Shown in pieces: positions 8,305 through 16,637 of a DNA stretch of 64,000 bases. Position 1 is the first letter of the stretch. Every line of letters begins with the position of its first letter. The stretch covers positions 62,001 to 126,000 of the forward strand of contig NZ_BMXI01000011.1 in assembly GCF_014651675.1 (NCBI RefSeq), in the 5' to 3' direction. The notes under the pieces were generated by a model, which saw nothing but the letters and a program-made list of their open reading frames with translations, was not told the DNA's origin and did no database searches. This stretch comes from Roseibacillus persicicus. GTDB taxonomy: Bacteria > Verrucomicrobiota > Verrucomicrobiia > Verrucomicrobiales > Akkermansiaceae. The position numbers and the translations under genes are program-made.

Positions 8305-8892
8305 TCAATGCGCCAGCTTGCCGTATTCTGAATTGGGATCGAGCTTGCGGCAGAGGGTGAGGAGTTCCTCGGAGCCGGCGACCTTTTCCTCGCGAAAGGC
8401 ATGGGCAGCATAGTAGAGAATGGCTTGGCGTTCACCCTTGGTGAGCTTGCCACCCGCTTTCGCGGCGGGCACGAGAGCCTGAAAGTCTGCCACCGAAGTG
8501 TCGCGAACTCCAAAACGCTTGGGGATGCGATAATAGGCAATAGCGCGAACCATGCGCACGCGGGCATCGGTGGGGGAGGCTAAGACGGCCTCCTCCATCA
8601 GCTTTCGCCCGCGCTTGAGAAAGGACAGCTTGGTGGGGCCCCACTTCCCAAACTTGGCCCGCAAAGCGCAGGCGCTGCCCAAAAAGGCTTTGGCCAGAGA
8701 ATCCTTGGGATTAGATGCAAGCTGTTGTTCGAACTTGTCGATCTGCAGGTCGATCGTCTTCACATCTCCCTGAAGACAGACATCGTGCCACGCGCGATAT
8801 TTGCCCAAGTCCTCGGCGGTGGCCTCAGCAGGGAGGCTACCCATGGCGAGTGAAAAGGTGAGAAAGAGGATGCCCAAGAATCGTCGATTCAT
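8305..8892 (-). CDS. Exported helical (TPR-like) protein in the carotenoid cluster, function unknown
   Basis: 195 residues with an N-terminal signal peptide (hydrophobic stretch 5-18, probable cleavage after 'PAEATA'). The rest is alpha-helical: paired helices such as 'FEQQLASNPKDSLAKAFLGSA' and 'LMEEAVLASPTDARVRMVRA' look like degenerate tetratricopeptide repeats. No catalytic motif is visible. It starts 9 bp after the crtN stop on the same strand, so the two are probably cotranscribed, and it converges on aldH with a 19-bp gap. I know no such protein in the staphylococcal pathway; a scaffolding or carotenoid-handling role is only a guess. Confidence 0.75.
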   Translation of the reverse strand: MNRRFLGILFLTFSLAMGSLPAEATAEDLGKYRAWHDVCLQGDVKTIDLQIDKFEQQLASNPKDSLAKAFLGSACALRAKFGKWGPTKLSFLKRGRKLMEEAVLASPTDARVRMVRAIAYYRIPKRFGVRDTSVADFQALVPAAKAGGKLTKGERQAILYYAAHAFREEKVAGSEELLTLCRKLDPNSEYGKLAH

Positions 8893-8901
8893 GGGAGCAA
8901 G

Positions 8902-10434
8902 TTAAGCCGCCGCCGTAGTGGACGCAAGGAGCTCAGTCGAAAAATCAACCCGTTCGCGCTCAATTCCATTGGATTCGTCGATGAGGTTGGCGGAAATCCG
9001 CGCGCTCTCGAAGATGGTTGGGAGACCGCTGCCGGGGTGGGTTCCTCCGCCAACCAAGTAGATATTCTCGAAGCCCTGGAGCTTGTTGCGCGGGCGCAAA
9101 TAGAGCATCTGGTCGATGGTGTGGGCAAAGTTGAAAGTGGCTCCCATGAAGATGTCGGCCTCTTCCCAATTGGTCGGGGTGATGCAGCGTTCCTCCACGA
9201 TGTGGTCTCGCAGATCCTTCATGCCGGTCTTGGCGATGACGCGGTCGAGGACTTTCTCACGATACTCTTTGCGCAGCTCGTCGGTCCATTGATCGCCGTG
9301 GCGATTGTTGATGGTGGGGATGAGCATGTAGAGTTGCGAGTGCCCTTCCGGGGCGACCGTCTTGTCGTTGATGCTGGAGTTCCGCACGTAGACCGACATG
9401 TCGTCGGAGATGAGTTTCTGACTCTGGATATCGCTCACGTTGCGGCCGTAGTCGTCAGCGAAGATGATGTGGTGATGCGGCTCCTCTTCGTAGATTTTAT
9501 CCAGCCCGAGATAGAGCATGTAGGTGGAACAGGAGAATTTCTTCTTCGCGAGGGTCTCCGCTTCGACCTTTTTCTTTCCAAAAATCATGGAGCGGGCGTG
9601 GGCGTAGTCGGCATTGACTACGAGGTCGTCGCACTCGATTTTCTCGCCGTCGGCGAGAACCACTTTGCTGACTTTATCCCCTTTGTATTCAAAGGAGGCG
9701 ACTTCGGCATTCAGTCTGAGGGTTCCTCCTTCTTCTTGAAAGATGTCGGCCATCACCTCGGACATTTTGGAAAGTCCGCCTTCGACGTGATAGATCCCGT
9801 AGGCATACTCGATGTAGGAGAGAATGCTAAAGAGGCCCGGGCAGCTCCAGGGAGACATGCCGAGATACTTGGCTTGGAAGGTGAAGGCTAGCTTGAGCCT
9901 CTCATCATCGAAGTATTCACCCAGCACGTCCATCACCGACTTGGGAGTGGCGACGTAGGGAAAGGCCTTGAGCAGGTGGGGGGCGAGGAGGGTAGAGAAC
10001 TTGTGGTAGGGCTTGAGCAAACAGGGGAAAATCGCTTCCAGCTTGGTGGCGTGCTCGCGCATGAAACGGCGATAATTTTCCGCCTCGCCGGGAAAGGATT
10101 TCTCGATGTTGGCGATCATCGTTTCCTGGTTCGAGCTCGTATCCAAGGACACCCCATTCCAAGTGAGAGTGGTCATGGGATCGAGCTTTTGAAAGTTGAT
10201 GTGGTCGTCGGCCTTGCGTCCAATTTCGGCAAAGATTTCGTCGAGGGTGAACTTCTGGTGCAGGAAAGTCGGGCCGGTATCGAAGCGATAATCGCCAGCG
10301 ATTAAGGGCGCGTTTCGGCCTCCCACGATGCCCGCCTTTTCAAGGAGAGTGACCTCGTAACCGCGGTGGGCCAACAACATGCCACTGACGAGTCCGCCTG
10401 GCCCAGCTCCTACAATCACAATCTTCTTCCTCAT
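8902..10434 (-). CDS. crtN: CrtN-like dehydrosqualene/squalene desaturase
   Basis: FAD-dependent carotenoid desaturase of 510 residues. The N-terminus KIVIVGAGPGGLVSGMLLA is the FAD-binding loop; FDTGPTFLHQ, FQAKYLGMSPWSCPGLFSI, IYHVEGGLSKMSE, NADYAHA, STYMLYLGLDKIYEE, HHHIIFADDYGRNVSDI and the C-terminal GGGTHPGSGLPTIFESAR match CrtN/CrtI desaturases and differ from the CrtP signature of the paralogue at 5342-6841. Substrate by family is dehydrosqualene (staphylococci) or squalene (proposed for Planctomycetes-type C30 pathways). No crtM or hpnCDE gene is in the window, so the precursor comes from elsewhere. It leads a two-gene unit with the TPR-like gene; its promoter must lie in 10435-10659, where I found no clear motif. 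Confidence 0.9.
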   Translation of the reverse strand: MRKKIVIVGAGPGGLVSGMLLAHRGYEVTLLEKAGIVGGRNAPLIAGDYRFDTGPTFLHQKFTLDEIFAEIGRKADDHINFQKLDPMTTLTWNGVSLDTSSNQETMIANIEKSFPGEAENYRRFMREHATKLEAIFPCLLKPYHKFSTLLAPHLLKAFPYVATPKSVMDVLGEYFDDERLKLAFTFQAKYLGMSPWSCPGLFSILSYIEYAYGIYHVEGGLSKMSEVMADIFQEEGGTLRLNAEVASFEYKGDKVSKVVLADGEKIECDDLVVNADYAHARSMIFGKKKVEAETLAKKKFSCSTYMLYLGLDKIYEEEPHHHIIFADDYGRNVSDIQSQKLISDDMSVYVRNSSINDKTVAPEGHSQLYMLIPTINNRHGDQWTDELRKEYREKVLDRVIAKTGMKDLRDHIVEERCITPTNWEEADIFMGATFNFAHTIDQMLYLRPRNKLQGFENIYLVGGGTHPGSGLPTIFESARISANLIDESNGIERERVDFSTELLASTTAAA

Positions 10435-10659
10435 TCCGCTTTGACCCTATCTTTTGCTAGATTCAGAAATTTGCAAATAAAGAGACGAAGAATCAATCAG
10501 CTACGCCAACCTGGCGGAGGTAAAGAGAGGGCCACTTTGGGTCTGAGGATGGGTGGAAGCCTTGTCGCTGGGGAGTTGGGGCCGTTGTGCGACTTTGGCT
10601 CCCGCTTGGTCAGGCTGGAGAAAGGCGTGGTGTCATTCCGCGTGATTGCGAAGCGTGCT

Positions 10660-13593
10660 CTACTTCAGCGTGCGCAAAAACTCCAAGAGGTGCTCGAGGT
10701 CCTGGGGAGGAATGACTCCTTCAAAGGAAGGCATCGAGGGCTCGTAGCCGGGGGCGATCTCGGCGGTGGGGTTGAGAATGGACTCGCGCAGCTTAGCCAC
10801 GTCGAGACGGCCGGCCACTCCATTGAGAGGTGGGCCTGTTAGTTTCTGACCATCTAGGGCGTGGCATCCGCTACATGCGTATTGGGTGAAGAGAGGTTTG
10901 CCGACAGCCGCGTCTCCTTTGTCGAGCTTCTTGGCATCACGCTCCGCATCCTCCAGAGCCTTCAGGTCGCGACTGGATGCTTCCGGAAGGTGATGGGGGC
11001 GGGTATAGAGGTGAATGGGGAAGTTCGTGGTGTCGGAAGTGATATTGAGTTGCAGGTCGAAGACATCCGAGCGGCGCAGGTTGACGTCGAAGTCCATCTC
11101 GAACTGTTGGCGGTCGCTGGAAGGGGCAAACTTGCTGGCCGTGATCAAGTGTTCGCCGGGCTTGTTGTTCCAGAGGTAGTGACCGGAACCGTAGTTGGGA
11201 GTTCGGTGGACATTGAAGAGGCGAAGAAGAGGGTTGCCGGGAATGATGCTTTCTTTGGCGGTGAAAGGGCGATTGAAGCGGACCGCAATGGATTGGCTTT
11301 CAACGGCGAGGTTTTTCGGGGTCGGGAAGGGCTGGGTCTGCTCGATGGAGGCAAAGCCCACGAATTCCGGGGTGGTGGGCTTGTATCCCGAGATGCCGAG
11401 GCCGGTGACGTAGAGGCGTCCGGATTGGGGATGGCTCGCTCCATTGAGGGCGGGGAAGTCCAGTTGCAAAGGCAGCTGCCAGGAAAAGGGGAGGCCTCTC
11501 TCGGGAGTCTCGATGGCAAAAAGTCTTCCGTTCCAAGAGACCTGTAGAAAGGTGTTCGCGAGATCGGGAAAGGCTTGGGAGGAGGTGGTGCAGAAGCCGG
11601 CGGCCGAGCGGTTGGCCTGATAGGGATACCAGAGCAGGGGCTCGACAACTGATTTGGCTTTTCGGAAATTTGTGGGCTCGAAGCCGAGGTAGGGGGTGCC
11701 CTTGGCGAGGAGATGGAGGGGGGTGCTGGGGATGAAGTGGCCTTGCTGGTCGGAGGCGAAGACCGTGCCGTCATTTCGCAAGCCGACAAAAGGCAAACGA
11801 AGGCCATCAGCCAGCACGGTAGCCTTCATTCCGTCTGCGGTGATGTGCAAGATGGTGCCACGGTGAGCCGAGAGCTCGTCCTCGATTCCCTTCGCGCCGA
11901 TGTTGGTGATGCCGCCTTTTGCCAGATAGAAAGAGCCATCTGCACCAACCGCAAGGGAGGTGGCGTAGTCGCGGGTGTGAATGGTCTGTAGGAAAGCGTC
12001 GGAGGCATTGCGAAAGATGTCGAAGTGGCCATCATTGTTCGAGTCCATCAACTGGGTAATTTGATCGCGACCGAGGGTGTAGACTTTGCCGTCGGCACTC
12101 ACCTCGATGGCCATGGGTTCGAAGATGCCGGTTGCCACCCGGGTCCAGGCGGGTTCGTCGCTTTCGATGTCTTTGATTTGCCAAACGTCACCATCCAAGG
12201 TCAACACCAGCGCGGTGCCGTCAGCTTGAAACGCGATGTCAACCGAGCGAATGGGACGACCGGAATTCGGAAAAGTCTGGTTGCGAACGGTGAAGGGACC
12301 ATCGGCCTTGGCCTGGGGATTTTTGACCCGGAAGGTCTCGGGAAAGATAGGCTCCGGTTTGGCGGGTTCTGGAAATTCAGCAGCGGAAGGGTGGACCTGA
12401 CCATCTGCGGAGTAGAAAATCGCGACCCCCGAATGGCCAGTGCTAAACCCGGGCTCGCGCTGACGGTCCACGAAGTTTTCGAAAATGTGCTTTTGGCTGG
12501 CAGAGACTTGTTCGCGGTAGAGTCGACCTCCGATGGTGTAGTTGAGGATTGGTCGTTTGCCGGAGAGCGTGATTCCTTCCCAGCGTCCGGTTGCAGAGGG
12601 GCCCACGGGAAGGTCGCTGTCGATGAGGGTGGTCTGGCGAGTATCCTTGATTTGTTCCTTGTAGTAAGGATTCTTGGGAAAGGTGAGAAGGACCTCACCT
12701 TTCAACCGCGGGGCTTTGCTTGCTTTGGCTTTCTTGTCGGGAAAAGAGACTGATGCCATGGAGTCATAGCTGATGGGGGACCTGCCGGTGGGCGCTTTCC
12801 AGACCACGACCCAGCGGAGCAGATCGGGGTCGAAGCAGGCCCAGAGATTGTCGTGATGAAGAGGAACCAGGACCCCGCGCCTGACAAGATGGGTTTCGCC
12901 TTCGTGGGTGAAGACCAATGCCGAGCGAAGAAAGGGTGTCTCGTTTTCGAGGAACTCTCCTTTCGGAAGGAGGGAGGCTTGGTTCTTGGCTTCCGCGTCT
13001 TGAACCAGTTCGAACCAGTTCAGTCGGATGCAGTCCTTGCTCCCATCCGCCTTGACCGGAGCAGCAAAGCCAATGGCATCGATAGCTTTAAAATTAAGTA
13101 TTTTGGCTTGTTTTCCCAAGGTGACTTTCTTCGGGTCCAGTTCGAACCAGTCTTCCGAGTGAAGGGGGAGGAATTGGTCGTTCCAGTCGCGCGCAGTGGC
13201 TACGGACTTCTTCTGGGCATACCATCTGCCGCCAGAACGAATCGAAAGATGCAAAGTCGATTTGCCGAAATTCTTGGTGTTGAGCCGGCAGACCCAATCG
13301 GGCGCCGAGAGGTCCGTCACCTCCTTGAAAGGGAAGGCCATGAGCACGGGGCCGGGGCAAAGGCCGTTCCAGAGATAGTGCGGGTCGTTGGGAATCTCCG
13401 GATGATAGGACAGCTTGATTTGGCTTTCGCCGGGACCGAGGCGCTCGAAGCCGAGGAAGGGCGAGGTGAGGTCTTCCTTGACTGCCGGGATGTGGGCTTC
13501 GACTTCCTTGAAGTCTTCGCGGAAGAGGAGTTCTTCACCAAAGAGAAAGGTGGTCGGAAGGACCAGGGCGAAAAGGAAAGACAGGGATTTCAT
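10660..13593 (-). CDS. Secreted beta-propeller protein with C-terminal cytochrome c domain
   Basis: 977 residues with a signal peptide ('MKSLSFLFALVLPTTFLFGEE'). The N-terminal ~400 residues form one or two domains I cannot name, followed by a propeller-like region (about 430-720) with repeats such as 'VDIAFQADGTALVLTLDGDVWQI', 'IEVSADGKVYTLGRDQI' and a Ca-site-like 'DSNNDGHFD'. At the C-terminus lies one haem c motif CSGCH (C907, C910, H911) within a ~90-residue cytochrome domain ending 'HLLEFLRTLK'. Such propeller-cytochrome proteins are abundant in Planctomycetes and Verrucomicrobia and are thought to be periplasmic or surface dehydrogenases of sugars or polysaccharides. ATG 13593 is chosen because it begins the signal peptide. 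A terminator upstream separates it from the sugar genes. Confidence 0.85.
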   Translation of the reverse strand: MKSLSFLFALVLPTTFLFGEELLFREDFKEVEAHIPAVKEDLTSPFLGFERLGPGESQIKLSYHPEIPNDPHYLWNGLCPGPVLMAFPFKEVTDLSAPDWVCRLNTKNFGKSTLHLSIRSGGRWYAQKKSVATARDWNDQFLPLHSEDWFELDPKKVTLGKQAKILNFKAIDAIGFAAPVKADGSKDCIRLNWFELVQDAEAKNQASLLPKGEFLENETPFLRSALVFTHEGETHLVRRGVLVPLHHDNLWACFDPDLLRWVVVWKAPTGRSPISYDSMASVSFPDKKAKASKAPRLKGEVLLTFPKNPYYKEQIKDTRQTTLIDSDLPVGPSATGRWEGITLSGKRPILNYTIGGRLYREQVSASQKHIFENFVDRQREPGFSTGHSGVAIFYSADGQVHPSAAEFPEPAKPEPIFPETFRVKNPQAKADGPFTVRNQTFPNSGRPIRSVDIAFQADGTALVLTLDGDVWQIKDIESDEPAWTRVATGIFEPMAIEVSADGKVYTLGRDQITQLMDSNNDGHFDIFRNASDAFLQTIHTRDYATSLAVGADGSFYLAKGGITNIGAKGIEDELSAHRGTILHITADGMKATVLADGLRLPFVGLRNDGTVFASDQQGHFIPSTPLHLLAKGTPYLGFEPTNFRKAKSVVEPLLWYPYQANRSAAGFCTTSSQAFPDLANTFLQVSWNGRLFAIETPERGLPFSWQLPLQLDFPALNGASHPQSGRLYVTGLGISGYKPTTPEFVGFASIEQTQPFPTPKNLAVESQSIAVRFNRPFTAKESIIPGNPLLRLFNVHRTPNYGSGHYLWNNKPGEHLITASKFAPSSDRQQFEMDFDVNLRRSDVFDLQLNITSDTTNFPIHLYTRPHHLPEASSRDLKALEDAERDAKKLDKGDAAVGKPLFTQYACSGCHALDGQKLTGPPLNGVAGRLDVAKLRESILNPTAEIAPGYEPSMPSFEGVIPPQDLEHLLEFLRTLK

Positions 13594-13639
13594 CGGTTGT
13601 TCTATACGCTGCAGAGTGGACGGGTTACTCAAAAGATTG

Positions 13640-13675
13640 AAAAAGAGCCGCAGGACGAATCCTGCGGCTCTGGGA
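13640..13675 (-). terminator. Rho-independent terminator of the minus-strand uronate operon
   Basis: On the minus strand GAGCCGCAGGA-TTCG-TCCTGCGGCTC is an 11-bp perfect stem with a TTCG tetraloop, followed by TTTTT. It ends the eda-TIM barrel-Gfo/Idh transcript and insulates the propeller-cytochrome gene. Confidence 0.92.
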
Positions 13676-13686
13676 AAAGAAAGGGA

Positions 13687-14823
13687 CTAGGACTCGACCT
13701 TGACCCAGCGTTCCTCGTTGTGAGAGGTCCAGCTGAGTTCCGCGAGCTGCACTCCTTTCGCGCCTTCGCGCAGAGTCCAGCGGAAGGGCTCGTCGCAGAC
13801 CACGTGCTTGAGGAAGAGTTCCCATTGGGCCTTGAAGGCGTTGTCACATTCCCCGGGAGAAACCTCTTCCCAGCCATCGTAGTAATCGATGGGGCTGTCG
13901 ACGTCAGGGTTCCAGACGGGGACGGGGGTGTTCTCCATGGACTGGGCCCAGCACTTACGGAGACCGACGATGGCGGAGCCTTTGGTTCCATCGACTTGCA
14001 TGACCAGAAGGTCGTCGCGACGCACGCGCACGTTCCAAGAAGAGTTGAACTGACAGAAGACGCCGGTGTCGGTCTTGAACATGGCGTAGGCGGAGTCGTC
14101 CGCGGTGCACTTGTAGGGTTGGCCCTGCTCGTCGATGCGCTCGGGGATGTGGGTGGCCGCGTGCGTCATCACGCTGGTGATTTCGCCGAAGAGGTTGGCC
14201 ACGACGTACTGCCAGTGACAGTGCATGTCGATGATGATGCCGCCGCCATCTTCGTTCCGGTAGTTCCAGGAGGGGCGCTGGGGGGGACGATTGTCGTCAT
14301 GACCGGTGAAGACCCAGTAACCGAACTCGCCACGCACGCTGAGGATGTCTCCGAAGAAGCCTTCCTCCTTCAGTTTTTGAAATGCCACGATGCCTGGGAG
14401 CCAGAGCTTGTCCTGCACGGTGCCATTTTTGACACCGGCCTTTTCCGCCACTTCCGCGATAGCGAGAGCTTTGTCGTACTCGGTGGCAGTGGGCTTTTCG
14501 CAGTAGACGTGCTTGCCGGCGGCGATGGCTTTTTCGAGAAAAGGAATGCGATAAGGAGTGCCGGATGCGTCGAAAAAGATCTCGTTGTAGTCATCGGCCA
14601 GAGCGGCATCGAGGTCGTCGGTGTAGCGCTCGACGCCGTATTTTTCGGCGAGGGCTTTCACTTTCTCGAGATTGCGACCCGTGAGGATGGGGTCGGGCAT
14701 GATGGTCTCGCCGTTGCACTCGACGCCGCCCTGTTCGCGAATCGCGAGAATGGAGCGCACAAGGTGCTGATTGGTGCCCATGCGTCCGGTGACGCCGTTC
14801 ATGATGATGCCGATTTTTTTCAT
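13687..14823 (-). CDS. Gfo/Idh/MocA-family oxidoreductase
   Basis: 378 residues. The N-terminal Rossmann domain has a GVTGRMGTNQHLV nucleotide-binding loop and the family's CEKPTA motif (Lys of 'EKP' is catalytic in relatives). The C-terminal alpha/beta domain contains 'GGGIIIDMHCHWQYV', the usual GG..D..H active-site region. The family oxidises or reduces sugar hydroxyls with NAD(P). It is last in a three-gene operon with a TIM-barrel isomerase and KDPG aldolase and faces a GH88-like hydrolase, so an uronate or deoxy-sugar derivative is a reasonable substrate guess; the sequence does not say which. Confidence 0.88.
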   Translation of the reverse strand: MKKIGIIMNGVTGRMGTNQHLVRSILAIREQGGVECNGETIMPDPILTGRNLEKVKALAEKYGVERYTDDLDAALADDYNEIFFDASGTPYRIPFLEKAIAAGKHVYCEKPTATEYDKALAIAEVAEKAGVKNGTVQDKLWLPGIVAFQKLKEEGFFGDILSVRGEFGYWVFTGHDDNRPPQRPSWNYRNEDGGGIIIDMHCHWQYVVANLFGEITSVMTHAATHIPERIDEQGQPYKCTADDSAYAMFKTDTGVFCQFNSSWNVRVRRDDLLVMQVDGTKGSAIVGLRKCWAQSMENTPVPVWNPDVDSPIDYYDGWEEVSPGECDNAFKAQWELFLKHVVCDEPFRWTLREGAKGVQLAELSWTSHNEERWVKVES

Positions 14824-14866
14824 TGGAGTTTGTTAGATTGGTTGGGTGTGGAGGGGTGGGTGGGTC

Positions 14867-15688
14867 CTATTTGTAGATTTCGTCGTAGGATTTGAGAATG
14901 TGGTCGAGGAATTCGTGTTGGTCCTTCTGCCACCATTCGGCGGAGAAGATCTCGATTTCGCGCAGGCCTTGGAAGCCGTTGTCTTGCACGACCCATTGGT
15001 CGACTTCGGAAAGGTTGCAGCAGCCTTCGCCCATCACGCCGCGGTCTAACAGCATGTCGGCAGGTTCGGCCTTGTAGTCGCAGATGTGGTAGGAGCCCAG
15101 CCAGCCATTGTCAGCGCAGCGCTTCAGTTCGCTCTCCAGCTCGTGGTCCCACCAGACGTGATAGACATCGACGGCGACCTTGAGATTAGGTGCAGCGATT
15201 TCCTCGCAAAGATCATTGGCGGCCTTCAGGGTCGGGATGGCGCTGCGATTTCCGCAGTAGCAGGGATGAAGGGGTTCGATGAGCAACTCGATGCCCAGCT
15301 TGGCCGCTTCTCCGACGATGGCTCCGATGCCGTCGCGAATCTGATTGCGATTGGTCAGGGGGGATTGGCCCACGGTGGCACCGCAGACGAGCACGACCGA
15401 GGGCATGCCGAGTTCCGCCGCGTCCTGCAGCCACTTGCGATTGGTCGCGAGGTGCTCCTGACGGGTGGCCTCCTCAATGGCAGTGAAAAACCCGCCGCGC
15501 ACGTAGGAAACGGGAGTGAGACCGGTTGCGGTGTAGTGCTCGCGAACCTTTTTTAAATCGCAGTCTTCCACCGTTTCACGCCAGATGGAGATCCCGCCAA
15601 TCTCGCGCTTGGCAAAGTTTTCGATGCACTCGGTAATGCTCCAAGGCTTGGTGGTGAAGGTGTGAAGGGCGACGTCCTGATAGCTCAT
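14867..15688 (-). CDS. Sugar phosphate isomerase/epimerase-type TIM-barrel protein
   Basis: 273 residues of the xylose-isomerase-like TIM-barrel superfamily (AP endonuclease 2 fold). Candidate metal ligands are the Glu of 'LLIEPLHP', the Asp of 'VAVDVYHVWWD', the His of 'SYHICD' and the C-terminal Glu of 'REIEIFS', the usual Glu-Asp-His-Glu set. It sits between eda (25-bp gap) and the Gfo/Idh gene (43-bp gap). Members isomerise or epimerise sugars or keto-sugars. No KduI-type isomerase is present in the locus, so it could carry out that missing step, which is speculation. Confidence 0.85.
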   Translation of the reverse strand: MSYQDVALHTFTTKPWSITECIENFAKREIGGISIWRETVEDCDLKKVREHYTATGLTPVSYVRGGFFTAIEEATRQEHLATNRKWLQDAAELGMPSVVLVCGATVGQSPLTNRNQIRDGIGAIVGEAAKLGIELLIEPLHPCYCGNRSAIPTLKAANDLCEEIAAPNLKVAVDVYHVWWDHELESELKRCADNGWLGSYHICDYKAEPADMLLDRGVMGEGCCNLSEVDQWVVQDNGFQGLREIEIFSAEWWQKDQHEFLDHILKSYDEIYK

Positions 15689-15713
15689 AGTGGTTGGTTG
15701 TTAGAGGAGGGTT

Positions 15714-16337
15714 TCAGTGGGAGCTTTCGGCGATAGCCTTGATGGCTTCTTCGGTGCGTTTGGTGATCTCCGCCCAATTTCCTTCCGCCATCAGTTTGGC
15801 ATCGACGAACCAGGAACCACCGATGGCCGCGACCTCGGGGAGGGCGGCGTAGGACGGTGCTTTTTCCAAAGTAATGCCGCCAGTTGGGATGAACTTGATG
15901 CCGGTGTGGCCGTAGGGGCCGATGAGCGCCTTGAGCATGGAGGCACCGCCGAGGGGCTCTGCGGGAAAGAACTTGAGGGTTTGCAGCCCGAGCTCGCGTG
16001 CGGTCTCGATGTCCGTCGGATTGGCAACTCCGGCAAAGATTGGCAGGTCCGCCTTTTGCGTGGCCTCGATGACCTTGGGGTTGAGACCGGGGGAGACGGC
16101 ATACTGGCACCCGAGGTCGACGAGTTTTGGCACGATCCCGGCATCAAGCACGGTGCCTGCCCCCAACTTAATCTGGGGATACTTCTCGCTGAGCAGCTTG
16201 ATGGCATCGAGTGCGCAATCTGTCCGAAGAGTCAGTTCGATAGTGTCCAAGCCTCCCGCAAGGAGTGCTTCGGCAAGAGGTTCGGCGTGAGCGAGATTCT
16301 TGAGGACGACGACTGGGACTAAGCGAGTAGCAAACAT
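15714..16337 (-). CDS. eda: KDPG/KHG aldolase (2-dehydro-3-deoxy-6-phosphogluconate aldolase)
   Basis: Class I aldolase of 207 residues that cleaves KDPG to pyruvate and glyceraldehyde-3-phosphate. The family landmarks are present: 'LVPVVVLKNLAHAEPLAEALLAGGLDTIELTLRT' with the acid/base Glu, LGAGTV, 'SPGLNP', the Schiff-base lysine in 'LQTLKFFPAEPLGG', and the phosphate-binding 'IPTGGI' and 'AIGGSWFV'. First gene of the minus-strand operon; an operator-like inverted repeat lies 25-58 bp upstream of its ATG. Together with the KDG kinase at 19387 it completes the lower uronate pathway. Confidence 0.94.
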   Translation of the reverse strand: MFATRLVPVVVLKNLAHAEPLAEALLAGGLDTIELTLRTDCALDAIKLLSEKYPQIKLGAGTVLDAGIVPKLVDLGCQYAVSPGLNPKVIEATQKADLPIFAGVANPTDIETARELGLQTLKFFPAEPLGGASMLKALIGPYGHTGIKFIPTGGITLEKAPSYAALPEVAAIGGSWFVDAKLMAEGNWAEITKRTEEAIKAIAESSH

Positions 16338-16361
16338 GGACTTGTAGGAGAGATGAAACAG

Positions 16362-16395
16362 CCTATTTTTTTTCTTTCAACAGAAAAAATAGGGT
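16362..16395. promoter_or_regulatory. Operator-like inverted repeat upstream of eda
   Basis: CCTATTTTTTTTCT and AGAAAAAATAGG face each other across six bases. The right arm (AGAAAAAATAGGGT, 16382-16395) recurs in altered form at 16537 and inverted at 16614. This position, just before eda and across from the XRE-cupin regulator, is what an autoregulated divergent operator would occupy. The assignment to that regulator is inference. Confidence 0.5.
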
Positions 16396-16534
16396 AAAAA
16401 TGGTTTTTGAGGGTCATTTTGGTGGGGCAGGTAGAACGGTTTCGATGGCGTGTCTGAATTCGACCAAGGAAAAGCTGTTGCCGGGTGTGGCTCGTTTTCG
16501 GTTTGAATCGGGTAAGAGGGCTGCTGCGGCTGCT

Positions 16535-16550
16535 ATAAAAAATAGGGAAT
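16535..16550 (+). promoter_or_regulatory. Second copy of the AAAAAATAGGG word
   Basis: ATAAAAAATAGGGAAT contains the same AAAAAATAGGG core (16537-16547) as the repeat next to eda. It lies 90 bp before the XRE-cupin start. It could be a further regulator half-site; a chance AT-rich match cannot be excluded for a single copy. Confidence 0.4.
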
Positions 16551-16613
16551 CGACGAGAGGCGTTTTCGGTGGCTGATAAAACTTCTGCCGTTTTTTCTTG
16601 AGAGCTGATTGTA

Positions 16614-16627
16614 ACCCTGTTTTTTCT
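16614..16627 (-). promoter_or_regulatory. Third, inverted copy of the operator word next to the regulator start
   Basis: ACCCTGTTTTTTCT is the reverse complement of AGAAAAAACAGGGT, one base different from the copy at 16382-16395. It ends 10 bp before the regulator ATG, where binding would block transcription or translation start of the regulator operon. Confidence 0.45.
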
Positions 16628-16637
16628 TTCTGTAGAA

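Noticed and set aside
12853-14895. 680-codon open frame on the plus strand
   Set aside because: It lies opposite the propeller-cytochrome and Gfo/Idh genes, spans a terminator between them, and its translation has no recognisable domain. It is a product of codon bias on the other strand.
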